Source of the DNA: Flavobacterium sp. CS20
GTDB taxonomy: Bacteria; Bacteroidota; Bacteroidia; Flavobacteriales; Flavobacteriaceae
DNA length: 64,000 nucleotides
Assembly: GCF_018080005.1 (NCBI RefSeq)
Contig: NZ_CP073015.1
Coordinates: 682,001 to 746,000, forward strand
Direction: 5' to 3'
Part shown: piece by piece, positions 38,040 through 47,833 of the stretch
Layout of the letters: each line of letters begins with the position of its first letter
Numbering within the stretch: the stretch's first letter is position 1
Position numbers and translations under genes: made by a program
Notes under the pieces: model-generated
What the model was told of the DNA's origin: nothing
The model's input: only the letters and a program-made list of their open reading frames with translations
Databases searched by the model: none

Positions 38040-38156
38040 TTAGCCCAACAACCGTTCAACAGAAACATCTTCGTCTAAATCATCCCAATGAATACCTTTA
38101 TCTTCAGAAAAGAGATAAACCCAAACATTGGTATTGATAAATATTTTATCGTTCAT
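38040..38156 (-). pseudogene. fusion scar of a PIN-domain toxin start and a DUF2442-like end
   Basis: 38 codons: MNDKIFINTNVWVYLFSED, the typical PIN-domain (VapC-like) start with the first catalytic Asp changed to Asn, joined to KGIHWDDLDEDVSVERLLG, a typical C-terminus of DUF2442-type antitoxin-like proteins. The middle is deleted. It is a collapsed toxin-antitoxin locus. Confidence 0.65.
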
Positions 38157-38303
38157 TAGCTAAGTTTCTATCAAATTTAAAATCTTTGGGCAACGAATAT
38201 TTATATTTATTTATTGAACAGAAGAAATCATTTGTTTTTGATTTTTATTTCTTAAAATATAGCTGAAACATTTTTGTATTTGTAGTTTCGCATTAAAAAA
38301 AAT

Positions 38304-39185
38304 ATGACAGGCAAAACCTTGAGTTTAGAAGATATTCAAAATTATGATTTTACAACCATTATATTGTTTGTAGCACCATTGATGTTTTTCTTTGTTGGTT
38401 TAGAATACTATTTGAGCAGAAAACAAAACAAAAACTTGTATTCATCAAAAGATTTTCTTGCGTCACTATCAATAGGGTTGGGCAATATTTTTTTGAATGG
38501 ATTTATGAAAATCGGGGTTTTTATAGTGTTTTTATTTTTTTATAATTTAGCTCCAATCAAAATACCCATTACGTGGTGGTCTTTTATTTTATGCCTAATT
38601 GCTCTTGATTTTTGTCGATATTGGGCACATCGCTTAGCTCATGAACAAAGGTTTTGGTGGTCAACTCACGTGGTTCATCATTCTTCAGAATATTATAATT
38701 TTTCAGTATCTTTCCGTTTATCTTGGACACAAAACCTTAAAATTGTATTTTTTCTTCCTGTAATTCTTATGGGGTTTCATCCACTTGTTTTTTTAATTGT
38801 GCATCAAATTGAAGTTTTGTATCAATTTTGGCTTCATACAGAATTGATCAGAAAACTGCCTAAACCCATAGAGTATGTTTTTACGACACCATCACATCAT
38901 CGTGTGCATCACTCTACTAACGAAAAGTATATTGATAAAAATTACGGTTCAACTTTTATTTTTTGGGATAGAATGTTTGGCACTTTTCAATTAGAAGAAG
39001 AGCAACCGGTTTATGGCATCACAAAACCTGTAAATTCTCATAACCCTTTTTACTTAGTTTTTCACGAATGGATTGAAGTTTTTAAAGATTTAAGCAAATC
39101 AAAATCAGTTAAAGATGTATGGCAAATATTATTTGGTAGTCCTGTTGAAAAACACAAAGAAGACTTGAGACAAACCGAAGGATAG
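38304..39185 (+). CDS. sterol desaturase / fatty acid hydroxylase family protein
   Basis: 293 residues with 4-5 membrane helices in the first 150 residues, and the di-iron histidine clusters HRLAHEQRFWWSTHVVHH and HRVHHSTNEKY with a third HxxxH near residue 145 (HQIEVLYQFWLHTE). Integral-membrane di-iron oxygenase family (PF04116 type). The substrate is unknown, possibly a fatty acid or carotenoid/sterol-like lipid. A near-consensus -7 box (TAGTTTCG) lies at about 38282-38289. Confidence 0.88.
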   Translation: MTGKTLSLEDIQNYDFTTIILFVAPLMFFFVGLEYYLSRKQNKNLYSSKDFLASLSIGLGNIFLNGFMKIGVFIVFLFFYNLAPIKIPITWWSFILCLIALDFCRYWAHRLAHEQRFWWSTHVVHHSSEYYNFSVSFRLSWTQNLKIVFFLPVILMGFHPLVFLIVHQIEVLYQFWLHTELIRKLPKPIEYVFTTPSHHRVHHSTNEKYIDKNYGSTFIFWDRMFGTFQLEEEQPVYGITKPVNSHNPFYLVFHEWIEVFKDLSKSKSVKDVWQILFGSPVEKHKEDLRQTEG

Positions 39186-39264
39186 TAAAGTTTTATGATT
39201 AAGAAAAGTGTAGCTTCAATTTTAACTTTTAAATACTTTTAAATTTTTATTTTTGAAAAAAATT

Positions 39265-39843
39265 ATGATGAAATATATTTCGCTTTTATGGCTATTGTTT
39301 TTAGTGTCAAGTTGCCAAAAAGACAACAATTTTCTCATTGCCAAAAACCAAGTTGGTGATTTAAATAACACAACAAAAATATCTGAAATCAAAACGCTTC
39401 TAGATTCAGATTCTGTCGTCTTGATTAATGCTAAAAGCCCTTATAATCAATCTAATCGTTCCAACATTAAAGAAGTAGAAGTTTATGATACTTCAGGTCA
39501 AAAACAACTATTGATAAAAGTCAACCATAGTTTAGATTCTGTTTCACTAATTGAGAATATTCGCATTTTAACAGATAAATATAAAACTCGAAATGGTATA
39601 GGTTTAGGTTCAACTTATGCTGAGTTGAAAAAACATCACCATGTCTCAAGCATTCAAACTTCTCTAAAATCAGTTATCCTTACCTTAGAAGATTTAAATG
39701 CTTTTGTCTCTTTTGATAAAAAAGTTTTACCAAGCAATGTCCGTTTTGATTTAGATGCCAATATCAAACCAACCATGATACCTGATGGAGCTCAAATCAA
39801 TAGATTTTGGATAAATTTTAAGCCCGATAAAGATGCAAAATAA
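39265..39843 (+). CDS. lipoprotein of unknown function
   Basis: 192 residues from ATG 39265 (a TTG at 39253 is less likely). Signal peptide MMKYISLLWLLFLVSSC with lipobox VSSC. The C-terminal half has GIGLGSTYAELKKHHHVSSI, a pattern of Bacteroidota lipoproteins related to DUF1131-like or amidohydrolase-associated folds, not securely assigned. Its last bases overlap the start of the next gene (39833). Confidence 0.7.
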   Translation: MMKYISLLWLLFLVSSCQKDNNFLIAKNQVGDLNNTTKISEIKTLLDSDSVVLINAKSPYNQSNRSNIKEVEVYDTSGQKQLLIKVNHSLDSVSLIENIRILTDKYKTRNGIGLGSTYAELKKHHHVSSIQTSLKSVILTLEDLNAFVSFDKKVLPSNVRFDLDANIKPTMIPDGAQINRFWINFKPDKDAK

Positions 39844-40441
39844 TAGCGTTTTCCTAAGTTTTATTCTATTATCATTAATATCATGTAGTTCCAAAACCAT
39901 CAACTATGAAGAAATTAGTAGCTATAATGCTAAAGGTTTGCTTCAAGCTGTTATAGAAATACCAGCTGGAACTAATGATAAAATAGAATACAATTCTGAT
40001 AAAAATCAATTTCAACAAGACACTATAAATGGAAAACCAAAGATAATTCAGTTCTTGCCTTATCCTGTCAACTATGGGTTTATACCATCTACAAAAATAC
40101 ACAAATCCCAAAAAGCTGATAGTGAGCCTTTAGATGTGTTGGTTTTGGGTAAACCTTTAAAAACAGGTCAAGTTGTTAGTGTAAAACCAATTGCTTTATT
40201 AAACATGAAAAGCAATAATGAATGGGATTATAAAATATTAAGTATTCCCATAAATAAAAAATATCAAAACATTGATATTAAGGATTTTAAAGATTTGCCA
40301 TTAAATTATCCTTTTTTAAGACAAATGATAGGGAAGTGGTTTGAGCATTACGATAAGTCCGCAGATGTTAAAATTTTAGGTTGGACAGACGAAACATCTG
40401 CACATAATGAAGTTGAAAAATGGCAAATTAGAACAAAATAA
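39833..40441 (+). CDS. inorganic diphosphatase-like lipoprotein
   Basis: 202 residues. Family I soluble-type pyrophosphatase motifs: FLPYPVNYGFIPST, EPLDVLVLGKPL, EWDYKILSIP. The metal-binding Asp pattern is mostly kept. Unusually, the N-terminus MQNNSVFLSFILLSLISCSS is an SPII signal with lipobox LISC, so it would act outside the cytoplasm. It overlaps the preceding lipoprotein gene and ends 1 base before the next ORF, so it is part of a small operon 39265-41979. Role in external pyrophosphate use is inferred. Confidence 0.8.
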   Translation: MQNNSVFLSFILLSLISCSSKTINYEEISSYNAKGLLQAVIEIPAGTNDKIEYNSDKNQFQQDTINGKPKIIQFLPYPVNYGFIPSTKIHKSQKADSEPLDVLVLGKPLKTGQVVSVKPIALLNMKSNNEWDYKILSIPINKKYQNIDIKDFKDLPLNYPFLRQMIGKWFEHYDKSADVKILGWTDETSAHNEVEKWQIRTK

Positions 40442-41284
40442 ATGGTCAAAACACTCATAAAGTCTTTTTTGCCAAAACTGATGGGTTTGCGTTTGATGAC
40501 ATTATATAAAATCAAACCAGAAAAAGCTATTCGTAAAGCATTTCTATTGTTTTGTACCCCGAGAAAAGGGTTTATAAAACCCCATCAAAAAGATTTTTTA
40601 AAAGCTCATCAAGCGGACAAAATAGGGTTTAAAAAAATCAAAATCCAAACCTACCGCTGGCCAGGTCAAGGGCAAAAAGTTTTGCTTGTTCACGGTTGGG
40701 ATAGCCATAGCTTCCGTTGGAAAACTCTGATAAACAAATTACAAGCTAAAGATTTTGACATCACCGCTTTTGATGCACCAGCTCACGGATATTCAGAAGG
40801 CAATATTTTAAATGTTCCTATCTATCATGAAGTTTTACAATTGATGATAAAAGAGTATTCACCAGATATTCTTATCGGTCACAGTATCGGTGCTATGACT
40901 TGTATTTACAATCAATATGAAGCTCAAAACCGAGCTATAAAAAAAATAGTTTTGTTAGGATCACCTTCTGAGATGCAAAGATTTATGAGTGGTTTTCAAA
41001 AGATATTAGGCTTGAGTCACAATTTTATGCAAGCCATTGAGAACTATTTTGAAAATCGCTACAATTATAGTTTTGAAGCATTTTCTGTAGCCAAGTTTGC
41101 AACCACAATAAATACAAATTCTTTAATTATCCATGATAAATTTGACAAAATTGTGCCATATAAAGAAGCTATTGAAATCAACAAATCTTTAAAAAACTCA
41201 ACTTTAATGTTGACAGAAGGTGCTGGTCATTCCTTAAATAACGAAAATATAAACACGGCTATTTTAAAATTTATCTTAATCTAA
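40442..41284 (+). CDS. alpha/beta hydrolase
   Basis: 280 residues. The fold motifs are LLVHGWDSHSFRW (oxyanion HG), IGHSIGAM (nucleophile elbow G-H-S-I-G) and late His in TEGAGHSLNNE; the acid is probably in IHDKFDKIVPY. No signal peptide. Starts directly after the preceding stop (40441). Substrate unknown; a lipid or ester hydrolase is plausible. Confidence 0.85.
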   Translation: MVKTLIKSFLPKLMGLRLMTLYKIKPEKAIRKAFLLFCTPRKGFIKPHQKDFLKAHQADKIGFKKIKIQTYRWPGQGQKVLLVHGWDSHSFRWKTLINKLQAKDFDITAFDAPAHGYSEGNILNVPIYHEVLQLMIKEYSPDILIGHSIGAMTCIYNQYEAQNRAIKKIVLLGSPSEMQRFMSGFQKILGLSHNFMQAIENYFENRYNYSFEAFSVAKFATTINTNSLIIHDKFDKIVPYKEAIEINKSLKNSTLMLTEGAGHSLNNENINTAILKFILI

Positions 41285-41286
41285 TA

Positions 41287-41979
41287 ATGGAGTTTCCAAT
41301 TCGTATCAATAAATACCTAAGTCAAGTTGGCTATTGTTCTCGACGAGAAGCAGATAAACTTTTAACCCAAAATGCCATTTTAATCAATGATAAATTACCT
41401 GAATTAGGCACCAAAGTCCAAAGTGGCGATATAGTGAAAGTCAACGGTAAGGTGATAACCGCTCAAGAAGATAAAAAAGTTTATATGATTTTTAATAAAC
41501 CTAAAGGTATTGTTTGCACAACAGATTCTAGTGTTGAGAAAAATAACATTATTGATTATATCAATTATCCTACGCGGATTTATCCCATAGGTCGTTTAGA
41601 TAAAATGAGTGAAGGTTTAATATTTTTAACCAATGATGGCGAAATTGTCAACAAAATACTACGTGCAAGACATTATCACGAAAAAGAATATATAGTCAAA
41701 GTGAATAAACCTATCAGTAAGGCTTTTTTAAATGAAATGCAAAACGGGGTAAAAATATTAAACACCAAAACAAGACCTTGTAAGCTTAAAAAAGTGAATC
41801 AAAACACCTTTAAAATCATTTTAACTCAAGGTTTAAACAGACAAATAAGAAGAATGTGTGAAGCTTTAGGCTATCGAGTTATTGCTTTAAAACGTATAAG
41901 AATTATGCATATTTCTCTTGACATTCCAGTTGGACAATACCGTATGTTTACCGATGAAGAATTAAAAGAATTTCAGTAA
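41287..41979 (+). CDS. rluF: 23S rRNA pseudouridine synthase, RluF type
   Basis: 230 residues. S4 RNA-binding domain at 1-60 (RINKYLSQVGYCSRREADKL). Pseudouridine synthase core with GRLDKMSEGLIFLTNDGEIV (catalytic Asp in RLD) and the RluF-style continuation LRARHYHEKEYIVKV and GLNRQIRRMCEALGY. Modifies 23S rRNA (U2604 in E. coli). It lies 2 bases after the hydrolase. Confidence 0.9.
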   Translation: MEFPIRINKYLSQVGYCSRREADKLLTQNAILINDKLPELGTKVQSGDIVKVNGKVITAQEDKKVYMIFNKPKGIVCTTDSSVEKNNIIDYINYPTRIYPIGRLDKMSEGLIFLTNDGEIVNKILRARHYHEKEYIVKVNKPISKAFLNEMQNGVKILNTKTRPCKLKKVNQNTFKIILTQGLNRQIRRMCEALGYRVIALKRIRIMHISLDIPVGQYRMFTDEELKEFQ

Positions 41980-42033
41980 GAACTTTAATTTTTTAAAAAA
42001 ACAAAAGACAAATCTTCCTTTTCATTCAAGGTC

Positions 42034-42061
42034 TTGTATTTGTTAAGGTTTAGTATATTTG
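42034..42061 (+). promoter_or_regulatory. promoter of the acyltransferase gene
   Basis: TTG at 42034-42036 and TATATTTG at 42054-42061 (17 bases apart) resemble the -33/-7 elements and favour the start at ATG 42079. Confidence 0.5.
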
Positions 42062-42078
42062 TCATCCAATATTTTAAT

Positions 42079-42903
42079 ATGGGTTTATTTAAACAAAATC
42101 CTTTTGGGCATTACCTTGTTTTAAAGAAGTGGTTAATTCGTTTTATGGGCATTTTAACCCATAGAAGATATTCTGGGTTCAATCAACTTAAAATAGAAGG
42201 TTCAGAGATTATAAAAGATTTGCCAGATACTAATGTGCTTTTTATATCAAATCATCAAACATATTTTGCTGATGTTGTGGCGATGTACCACGTTTTTAAT
42301 GCCAGTTTGAGTGGGCGAGTGGACACATTAAAAAATGTAGGCTATTTATGGAATCCGAAATTAAATATATACTATGTAGCTGCAAGAGAAACCATGAAAG
42401 GAGGTTTTTTACCTAAAATATTAGCTTATGCGGGTTCGGTGAGTATTGATAGAACTTGGCGTGCCGCTGGAAAAAAAGTCAACAGACAAGTTAAGCTTAG
42501 CGATATTTCAAATATTGGCAAAGCCCTTAACGACGGTTGGGTTATCACCTTTCCTCAAGGCACTACTAAACCGTGGAAACCTATTCGTAAAGGCACAGCT
42601 CATATCATTAAAAAATATAAACCTATTGTTGTACCAATTGTAATTGATGGTTTTAGACGTTCGTTTGACAAAAAAGGGATTAATATAAAAAAACGTGGCA
42701 TTTTGCAATCTATGCAAATTAAAGAACCTCTTGAGATTGATTATGATAACGAAACTACAGAAGAAATTGTTGAAAAAATTGAATATGCTATTGAGCAACA
42801 TCCGTCTTTCAAAAAAGTTATTTCTGAAGAAGAGCTTAAACTTCAAGAAGAGCTCAATCAACAAAGACGATATAGTGCTAAAACAGAAAGAAAAAAAGAC
42901 TAA
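42079..42903 (+). CDS. 1-acyl-sn-glycerol-3-phosphate acyltransferase family protein
   Basis: 274 residues from ATG 42079 (a longer upstream frame overlaps the promoter). PlsC-type motifs: NHQTYFADV (NHxxxxD catalytic), FPQGTTKPWKPIRKGTA (FPEGT-like, here with Gln), and VVPIVIDGF. It probably transfers acyl chains to lysophosphatidate or a related lipid. Ends tail-to-tail with the symporter (4-base overlap). Confidence 0.85.
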   Translation: MGLFKQNPFGHYLVLKKWLIRFMGILTHRRYSGFNQLKIEGSEIIKDLPDTNVLFISNHQTYFADVVAMYHVFNASLSGRVDTLKNVGYLWNPKLNIYYVAARETMKGGFLPKILAYAGSVSIDRTWRAAGKKVNRQVKLSDISNIGKALNDGWVITFPQGTTKPWKPIRKGTAHIIKKYKPIVVPIVIDGFRRSFDKKGINIKKRGILQSMQIKEPLEIDYDNETTEEIVEKIEYAIEQHPSFKKVISEEELKLQEELNQQRRYSAKTERKKD

Positions 42904-44204
42904 TCTTTTTTATAATTATCGTCCCAATTTTTCACATCAGGATCTCCAAGTTGATTTTGTGATTTTGCAATTAGCATAGACACGGTAGCATCGCCTGTAA
43001 CATTTACAGATGTCCTTAGCATATCGAGTGGTCTATCCATAGCAAATATAAGTGCTAAACCTGCTTCAGGAATACCTGCTTGACCTAAAACAATCACAAG
43101 CATTACCATGCCAGCACCTGGAACAGCTGCTGATCCAATCGAAGCCAAAGTTGCTGTTGCAATAATGCCTATTTGAGACCCAAACGATAAATCCATACCA
43201 AAAGCTTGAGCTATAAACACCATGACAACAGCTTGATATAGACTTGTACCATCCATATTGATGGTTGCTCCTATAGGTAATACAAAGCTTGCAACTTTAG
43301 GATCAACACCCAAATGCTCTTCTACGCGTTCCATGGTCAGAGGCAATGTTGCGGCACTTGAACTAGTAGATATCGCTAAAAGTTGGGCTGGTGAAATTCC
43401 TTTCAAAAAAAAAGAAGGCGATTTTTTAGTAAATATCCATACTAAAAGAACATAAAAACCTATCATTATAATCAAACCACTAACTACAGCGACAGAATAG
43501 TATAGGAGTGCAAAGAATAAATCAGAAGACGGAGCTTCTACAACTAAAGTCGCCATTAATGCCAAAACACCATAAGGTGCGACCAGCATGATGATGTCTA
43601 TCATTTTTAGAATAACTTCATTAAAACCATCAAAAAAATCTTTTACAGGCTTTGATTGTTTTTCAGGGATTAAAATTAGCCCTATACCAAAAAAAATAGC
43701 AAAGAAAATCACTTGTAGCATATTGCTATTATCTGAAGCTGCACCAAAAATATTGTCAGGCACTAAATCTTCTATAGCTTTTAATGGACCGTTTTCTTTT
43801 TGCATTTGAGCATCTACTTTTTTAGATTCTGCATCACCAGCATAGGCATCAAGAAGCTCTTGTCGAGTATTCTCATCTATCGAACTTCCAGGTTGAATAA
43901 TATTAACAATCAATAACCCAATACTTACGGCAATTACAGTGGTTAAAATATATGTTACAATAGTTTTTAACCCCATTTGAGATAAACTGGAAATATTTTT
44001 TAAATCTGAAACCCCTTTGATCAAAGAAGCTATAATCAAGGGCACAGCTATTAGTTTCAGGGCATTGATAAAAATATTTCCGAAAGGTTTGATCCAATCT
44101 GTTACAAAATTGACACCCCAATCAAAATTGGTAAAAACTAACCCAATCAATATACCGAATGCCATACCAATAAGAATTTGCCAATGTAGTGCTAACTTCT
44201 TCAT
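42900..44204 (-). CDS. dicarboxylate/amino acid:cation symporter
   Basis: 434 residues, DAACS family (GltP/DctA). Eight helices plus re-entrant loops: serine-rich STSSSAATLPLT (hairpin 1) and NMDGTSLYQAV (helix 7 motif NMDGT). It takes up glutamate or C4-dicarboxylates with Na+ or H+. It is the last gene of the minus-strand run after aroC, 10 bases apart. Confidence 0.92.
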   Translation of the reverse strand: MKKLALHWQILIGMAFGILIGLVFTNFDWGVNFVTDWIKPFGNIFINALKLIAVPLIIASLIKGVSDLKNISSLSQMGLKTIVTYILTTVIAVSIGLLIVNIIQPGSSIDENTRQELLDAYAGDAESKKVDAQMQKENGPLKAIEDLVPDNIFGAASDNSNMLQVIFFAIFFGIGLILIPEKQSKPVKDFFDGFNEVILKMIDIIMLVAPYGVLALMATLVVEAPSSDLFFALLYYSVAVVSGLIIMIGFYVLLVWIFTKKSPSFFLKGISPAQLLAISTSSSAATLPLTMERVEEHLGVDPKVASFVLPIGATINMDGTSLYQAVVMVFIAQAFGMDLSFGSQIGIIATATLASIGSAAVPGAGMVMLVIVLGQAGIPEAGLALIFAMDRPLDMLRTSVNVTGDATVSMLIAKSQNQLGDPDVKNWDDNYKKD

Positions 44205-44214
44205 AAATTATGTT

Positions 44215-45279
44215 TTATAGGGTTGATGTTTTGTTTAATAAATAAGCGTCAGCCAAGACCATAGCTGCCATAGCTTCTACAATAGGAATAGCTCTTGGCA
44301 CTACACAAGGGTCATGCCTGCCTTTACCTTTAAGCGTGACTTTTTGATGCTGATTGTCAATACTTTTTTGGTCTTGAATTAGAGTGGCAACAGGTTTAAA
44401 GGCAACATTGAAATAAATATCCATGCCATTTGAAATACCGCCTTGAATACCGATGCTAAAGTTGGTTTTTGTTGTTCCATCCACCAGAAATTCATCGTTA
44501 TGTTGGTCGCCAAGCATGGTTGTGCCTTCAAAACCACTACCGTATTCAAAACCTTTGACAGCATTGATCGAGAGCATAGCTTTACCCAGTTCGGCATGTA
44601 GTTTATCAAATACTGGCTCACCTAAGCCAATTGGTACATTTTGTATAACACAAGTTACTATGCCACCAATAGTATCTCCTTGTTTGCGAATGTTTTTGAT
44701 AAAAGACTCCATTTCTTGAGCTAAATTTTTATCAGGACAACGCACAGGGTTGTTTTCAATACAGTTGAAATCTAAATCTTTATAATATTTATTTAGCTTT
44801 ATGTCTCCAATTGCACTAGTAAAAGCTGTTATTTGAATGGGTTGAATAAGCTGTTTAGCTATTGCTCCAGCAACAACTCGAGATACCGTTTCGCGAGCAC
44901 TTGAGCGTCCGCCACCGCGATAGTCTCTGTGTCCATATTTTTTAGTATAGGTGTAATCGGCATGGCTGGGTCTGAATTTGTCTTTAATATGATCATAATC
45001 TTTTGATTTTTGATCAGCATTAGAGATATTGAATCCAATTGGTGTGCCAGTGGTTTTGCCTTCAAAAACACCAGAGAGAAAATCAACTACATCAGATTCC
45101 TTGCGTTGAGAAACTATGGCAGATTGACCTGGTTTTCTGCGGTCTAAATCTGTTTGAATCTTGTCAAAATCTATTTCTAAATTAGCAGGACAACCTTCTA
45201 TTATGCCACCAATGGCTTTGCCATGAGATTCTCCAAAAGTTGTGAGTTTAAATAATTTTCCAAAGCTATTTCCAGGCAT
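44215..45279 (-). CDS. aroC: chorismate synthase
   Basis: 354 residues, full length. Signatures: [45 protein letters not shown] (split), and [16 protein letters not shown]. Makes chorismate from EPSP with reduced FMN, the last shikimate step. Follows the phosphatase gene by 12 bases on the minus strand. Confidence 0.97.
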   Translation of the reverse strand: MPGNSFGKLFKLTTFGESHGKAIGGIIEGCPANLEIDFDKIQTDLDRRKPGQSAIVSQRKESDVVDFLSGVFEGKTTGTPIGFNISNADQKSKDYDHIKDKFRPSHADYTYTKKYGHRDYRGGGRSSARETVSRVVAGAIAKQLIQPIQITAFTSAIGDIKLNKYYKDLDFNCIENNPVRCPDKNLAQEMESFIKNIRKQGDTIGGIVTCVIQNVPIGLGEPVFDKLHAELGKAMLSINAVKGFEYGSGFEGTTMLGDQHNDEFLVDGTTKTNFSIGIQGGISNGMDIYFNVAFKPVATLIQDQKSIDNQHQKVTLKGKGRHDPCVVPRAIPIVEAMAAMVLADAYLLNKTSTL

Positions 45280-45291
45280 AATATTATAGAT

Positions 45292-45798
45292 TTATAACCA
45301 ATTGTTTTGGACTTTTAAAACTTGTTCTATGATGTCTCTCACACAAGCATCTCCACCATTTTTATGTGAGATATAATGCGATATAGCTTTGATTTCTGAA
45401 ACTGCGTTTTGTGGACAAGTAGCCAAACCCACAGCATTCATCACTGCCAAATCAGGAATATCATCACCCATATAGCACATGTTTTTAAATGGAATATTAT
45501 AGATATCAGAAAACTCTTCTAAGCATTTCATTTTATCATCAACACCTAAGTATATATTTGTAATGCCTAAGCCTTGTAATCTGAATTTTACCGCTTGATT
45601 TTTTCCGCCTGAGATAATACAAATTTCATAGCCTCTATCAATAGCATGTTTCAGAGCATAGCCGTCTTTTACGTTCATTTCTCTAAGCAGTTCTCCTTTT
45701 TCAGAAATATGCAATTTGCCGTTGGTCAAAACACCATCAACATCAAAAATAAAAGCCTTTACATGGTTTAGCAATTGCTTATAATTGGTTTCACTCAT
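45292..45798 (-). CDS. HAD-family phosphatase, KdsC-like
   Basis: 168 residues, single-domain HAD: FDVDGVLTNG (nucleophile Asp), IISGG, GDDIPDLAVM. Size and motifs fit 3-deoxy-D-manno-octulosonate 8-phosphate phosphatase of lipopolysaccharide synthesis. It overlaps the upstream DUF2520 gene by 8 bases. Confidence 0.88.
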   Translation of the reverse strand: MSETNYKQLLNHVKAFIFDVDGVLTNGKLHISEKGELLREMNVKDGYALKHAIDRGYEICIISGGKNQAVKFRLQGLGITNIYLGVDDKMKCLEEFSDIYNIPFKNMCYMGDDIPDLAVMNAVGLATCPQNAVSEIKAISHYISHKNGGDACVRDIIEQVLKVQNNWL

Positions 45799-46537
45799 AG
45801 GTTTTTTGTATTGAAGTGGTCAAATATCGGTATAATTCTTTGTATTTAGAGTTTTCTAACTGCTTTAGATGTCTATTGATGGTGCTTAAATCATTGCGTA
45901 TAGCTGGACCTGTCTGTGCTTTTTGTGGAATTGTATAATTTATTTTATCTGCAGTTTCATTGATTAAGGGTTTCAAAATATCAAAAGGTAAATTTTTTTG
46001 TGAACAAATTTCATAACCTATATGATAAAGATAATTCACAAAATTGCACACAAAAACCGCAACTAAATGTAGCTCTTGACGTTGAGAGGTATTTACTTCA
46101 TAAACTTTTGCATTGATATTTTCAACTATAACCTTTAAAGTGTGTATGTCTTTTTTATATTCAGTTTCAATGCAAATTGGTAAATTTTTAAAACTCAAAC
46201 TTTTATTTTTAGAAAAGGTTTGCAACGGATAAAATACGGCATTTCGGCAGGGTGCATTTAGCAATGATAGACTTCCAGAAGTATGGGCGACAATTGACTT
46301 GGGTTTATTTAGAGCTGTAATCAATTTTTCGATTTTGTCATCATTTACACAAACCAAATAAAAATCTGCATTCTTAACCTTATCTAGCTCAGTAGTAGTT
46401 TCAATGTTTTTAAATTTTTTGAGACTTTCTGGCTTGTGATTATAAATTTGAATAAGCTCAATATTATTTGCTTGTTGAAATGCTTTTGCGAAATGGGTAG
46501 CTACATTGCCTGAACCTAAAATAACAACTTTAATCAT
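45791..46537 (-). CDS. Rossmann-fold / DUF2520 protein
   Basis: 248 residues: N-terminal NAD(P)-binding GSGNVATHFAKAFQQ, a linker, then a DUF2520-type helical C-terminus (HLVAVFVCNFVNYLYHIG). Resembles a small reductase of the F420-dependent NADP/ketopantoate-like superfamily; substrate unknown. First gene of the four-gene minus-strand run (DUF2520, KdsC-like, aroC, symporter). Confidence 0.85.
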   Translation of the reverse strand: MIKVVILGSGNVATHFAKAFQQANNIELIQIYNHKPESLKKFKNIETTTELDKVKNADFYLVCVNDDKIEKLITALNKPKSIVAHTSGSLSLLNAPCRNAVFYPLQTFSKNKSLSFKNLPICIETEYKKDIHTLKVIVENINAKVYEVNTSQRQELHLVAVFVCNFVNYLYHIGYEICSQKNLPFDILKPLINETADKINYTIPQKAQTGPAIRNDLSTINRHLKQLENSKYKELYRYLTTSIQKTYE

Positions 46538-46659
46538 ATTTCAAATGTATTAAAATTCAACGAAATACTTTTTAAACCTAAGCTTTCATTTTTTCATAAT
46601 ATTGCTTTTTTAGTTAGTCTCATGATTTCCGAAATTTGCACTCAATAAATATAAGGGTT

Positions 46660-46797
46660 ATGGAACAATTTAAAAGGCAAAACATACTAAACTTTATCAA
46701 AGAACTACCAACTGATGACGCTTGTAAAGCTTTTTTGGCAAAACTAAAAAGTTGCCATAGCAATGTGTATCTTAAATGGCTAAGTCATGGGAATTAA
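46660..46797 (+). pseudogene. N-terminal remnant of an IS1595-like transposase
   Basis: 45 codons (MEQFKRQNILNFIKELPTDD ACKAFLAKLKS...) match the start of zinc-ribbon IS1595-type transposases, but the zinc ribbon and DDE domain are gone. No inverted repeats found. Lies in a 353-base intergenic region that otherwise holds nothing I recognise. Confidence 0.6.
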
Positions 46798-46890
46798 AAG
46801 TAAAAGTTTTAAATATCACAACTAAAAAACATAGTGTTTTGCTTTTTTGCTCGCCCTGAAAGGCACAATTCACCGTTAGACATCTAAACG

Positions 46891-47664
46891 TTAACCAAAA
46901 ATATTGTTCAAAACTTTAGCCAAACGAATGCCTGCTTTGTGAAGTTGAAGATTTAAAGTATCATACCAATCATACATATAGCGATAGCCCAAATTTTCTC
47001 GATGTTCAGCTGAGTTGTAAACTTGTTTTGTTAGTTTTCGCGTATCTTCAACCCAATCAATTAAATCGCCTTCAGCATATTTATGTATTTCCTTTAACGA
47101 TAATACAGCTTTATTTTTAACCATTTCAGTATAACTCATACCATAAGAATCTATCATTTCAGAGTCCCAAACCTTATGAAAATTTGAATTATCGCCAAAC
47201 CAATCTACATAAAACCGATTAGCTCCCAAATCTTCTTTAAGCCCAAAATGCAATGGTTGATGCAAATCGCCCATCAAATGAATCAGCATTTTTAAGTAAA
47301 ACGTCTTATCTTCTTCATCACTTGTGCTGTCTTTTAATACGTTTATACAATATTGAATCCCAATCACAATATCACCATCTTCATTTTTGTCAGCTTCAAG
47401 ATAGGTTTTGTCAAAAGGCACATTAGCATAATGCCAAGGTTTAAATTCATCATACTGTTCGTCAGATTTTATTTCATCAGCATAAGTAGAAGCCACCGCC
47501 AAACTCTGTCCATGCAAAAGCAAATTGATGTTAGCTTTTGCTTTTTCGCTTAAATAGTGGTTAGCAATTTCAGCAACCGTTCGATGTCCAGTTTTTCCCC
47601 AATCGTTATTTGAATAAAATTGAAATGTGACTAAAAAAGAAAGCACAATTAATAAAGATTTCAT
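46891..47664 (-). CDS. S1/P1-type nuclease, secreted
   Basis: 257 residues. Signal peptide MKSLLIVLSFLVTFQFYSN, then NDWGKTGHRTVAEIA, whose Trp and His at the mature N-terminus bind zinc in S1/P1 nucleases. Further ligands: MLIHLMGDLHQPLHFG, NFHKVWDSEMI. Trinuclear-zinc single-strand nuclease/3'-nucleotidase, likely periplasmic. Ends in a short C-terminal helix. Monocistronic. Confidence 0.9.
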   Translation of the reverse strand: MKSLLIVLSFLVTFQFYSNNDWGKTGHRTVAEIANHYLSEKAKANINLLLHGQSLAVASTYADEIKSDEQYDEFKPWHYANVPFDKTYLEADKNEDGDIVIGIQYCINVLKDSTSDEEDKTFYLKMLIHLMGDLHQPLHFGLKEDLGANRFYVDWFGDNSNFHKVWDSEMIDSYGMSYTEMVKNKAVLSLKEIHKYAEGDLIDWVEDTRKLTKQVYNSAEHRENLGYRYMYDWYDTLNLQLHKAGIRLAKVLNNIFG

Positions 47665-47799
47665 AGTTTATTTTTTTTGCAAAAGTAGAGTTTTACTTCA
47701 TGTTTTTAAGCAATTAATATCATTAAATTGTTATAAAAAATCAGTAAATATTGTAACATATTCATCTTAATAAAGACCTATTAATCGATGAATTAAACT

Positions 47800-47807
47800 T
47801 AAATTTG
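47800..47807 (+). promoter_or_regulatory. -7 box of the lemA operon
   Basis: TAAATTTG (TAnnTTTG) 27 bases before ATG 47834. Confidence 0.45.
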
Positions 47808-47833
47808 TAAAACTTAAAACTAAATTGATAAAA

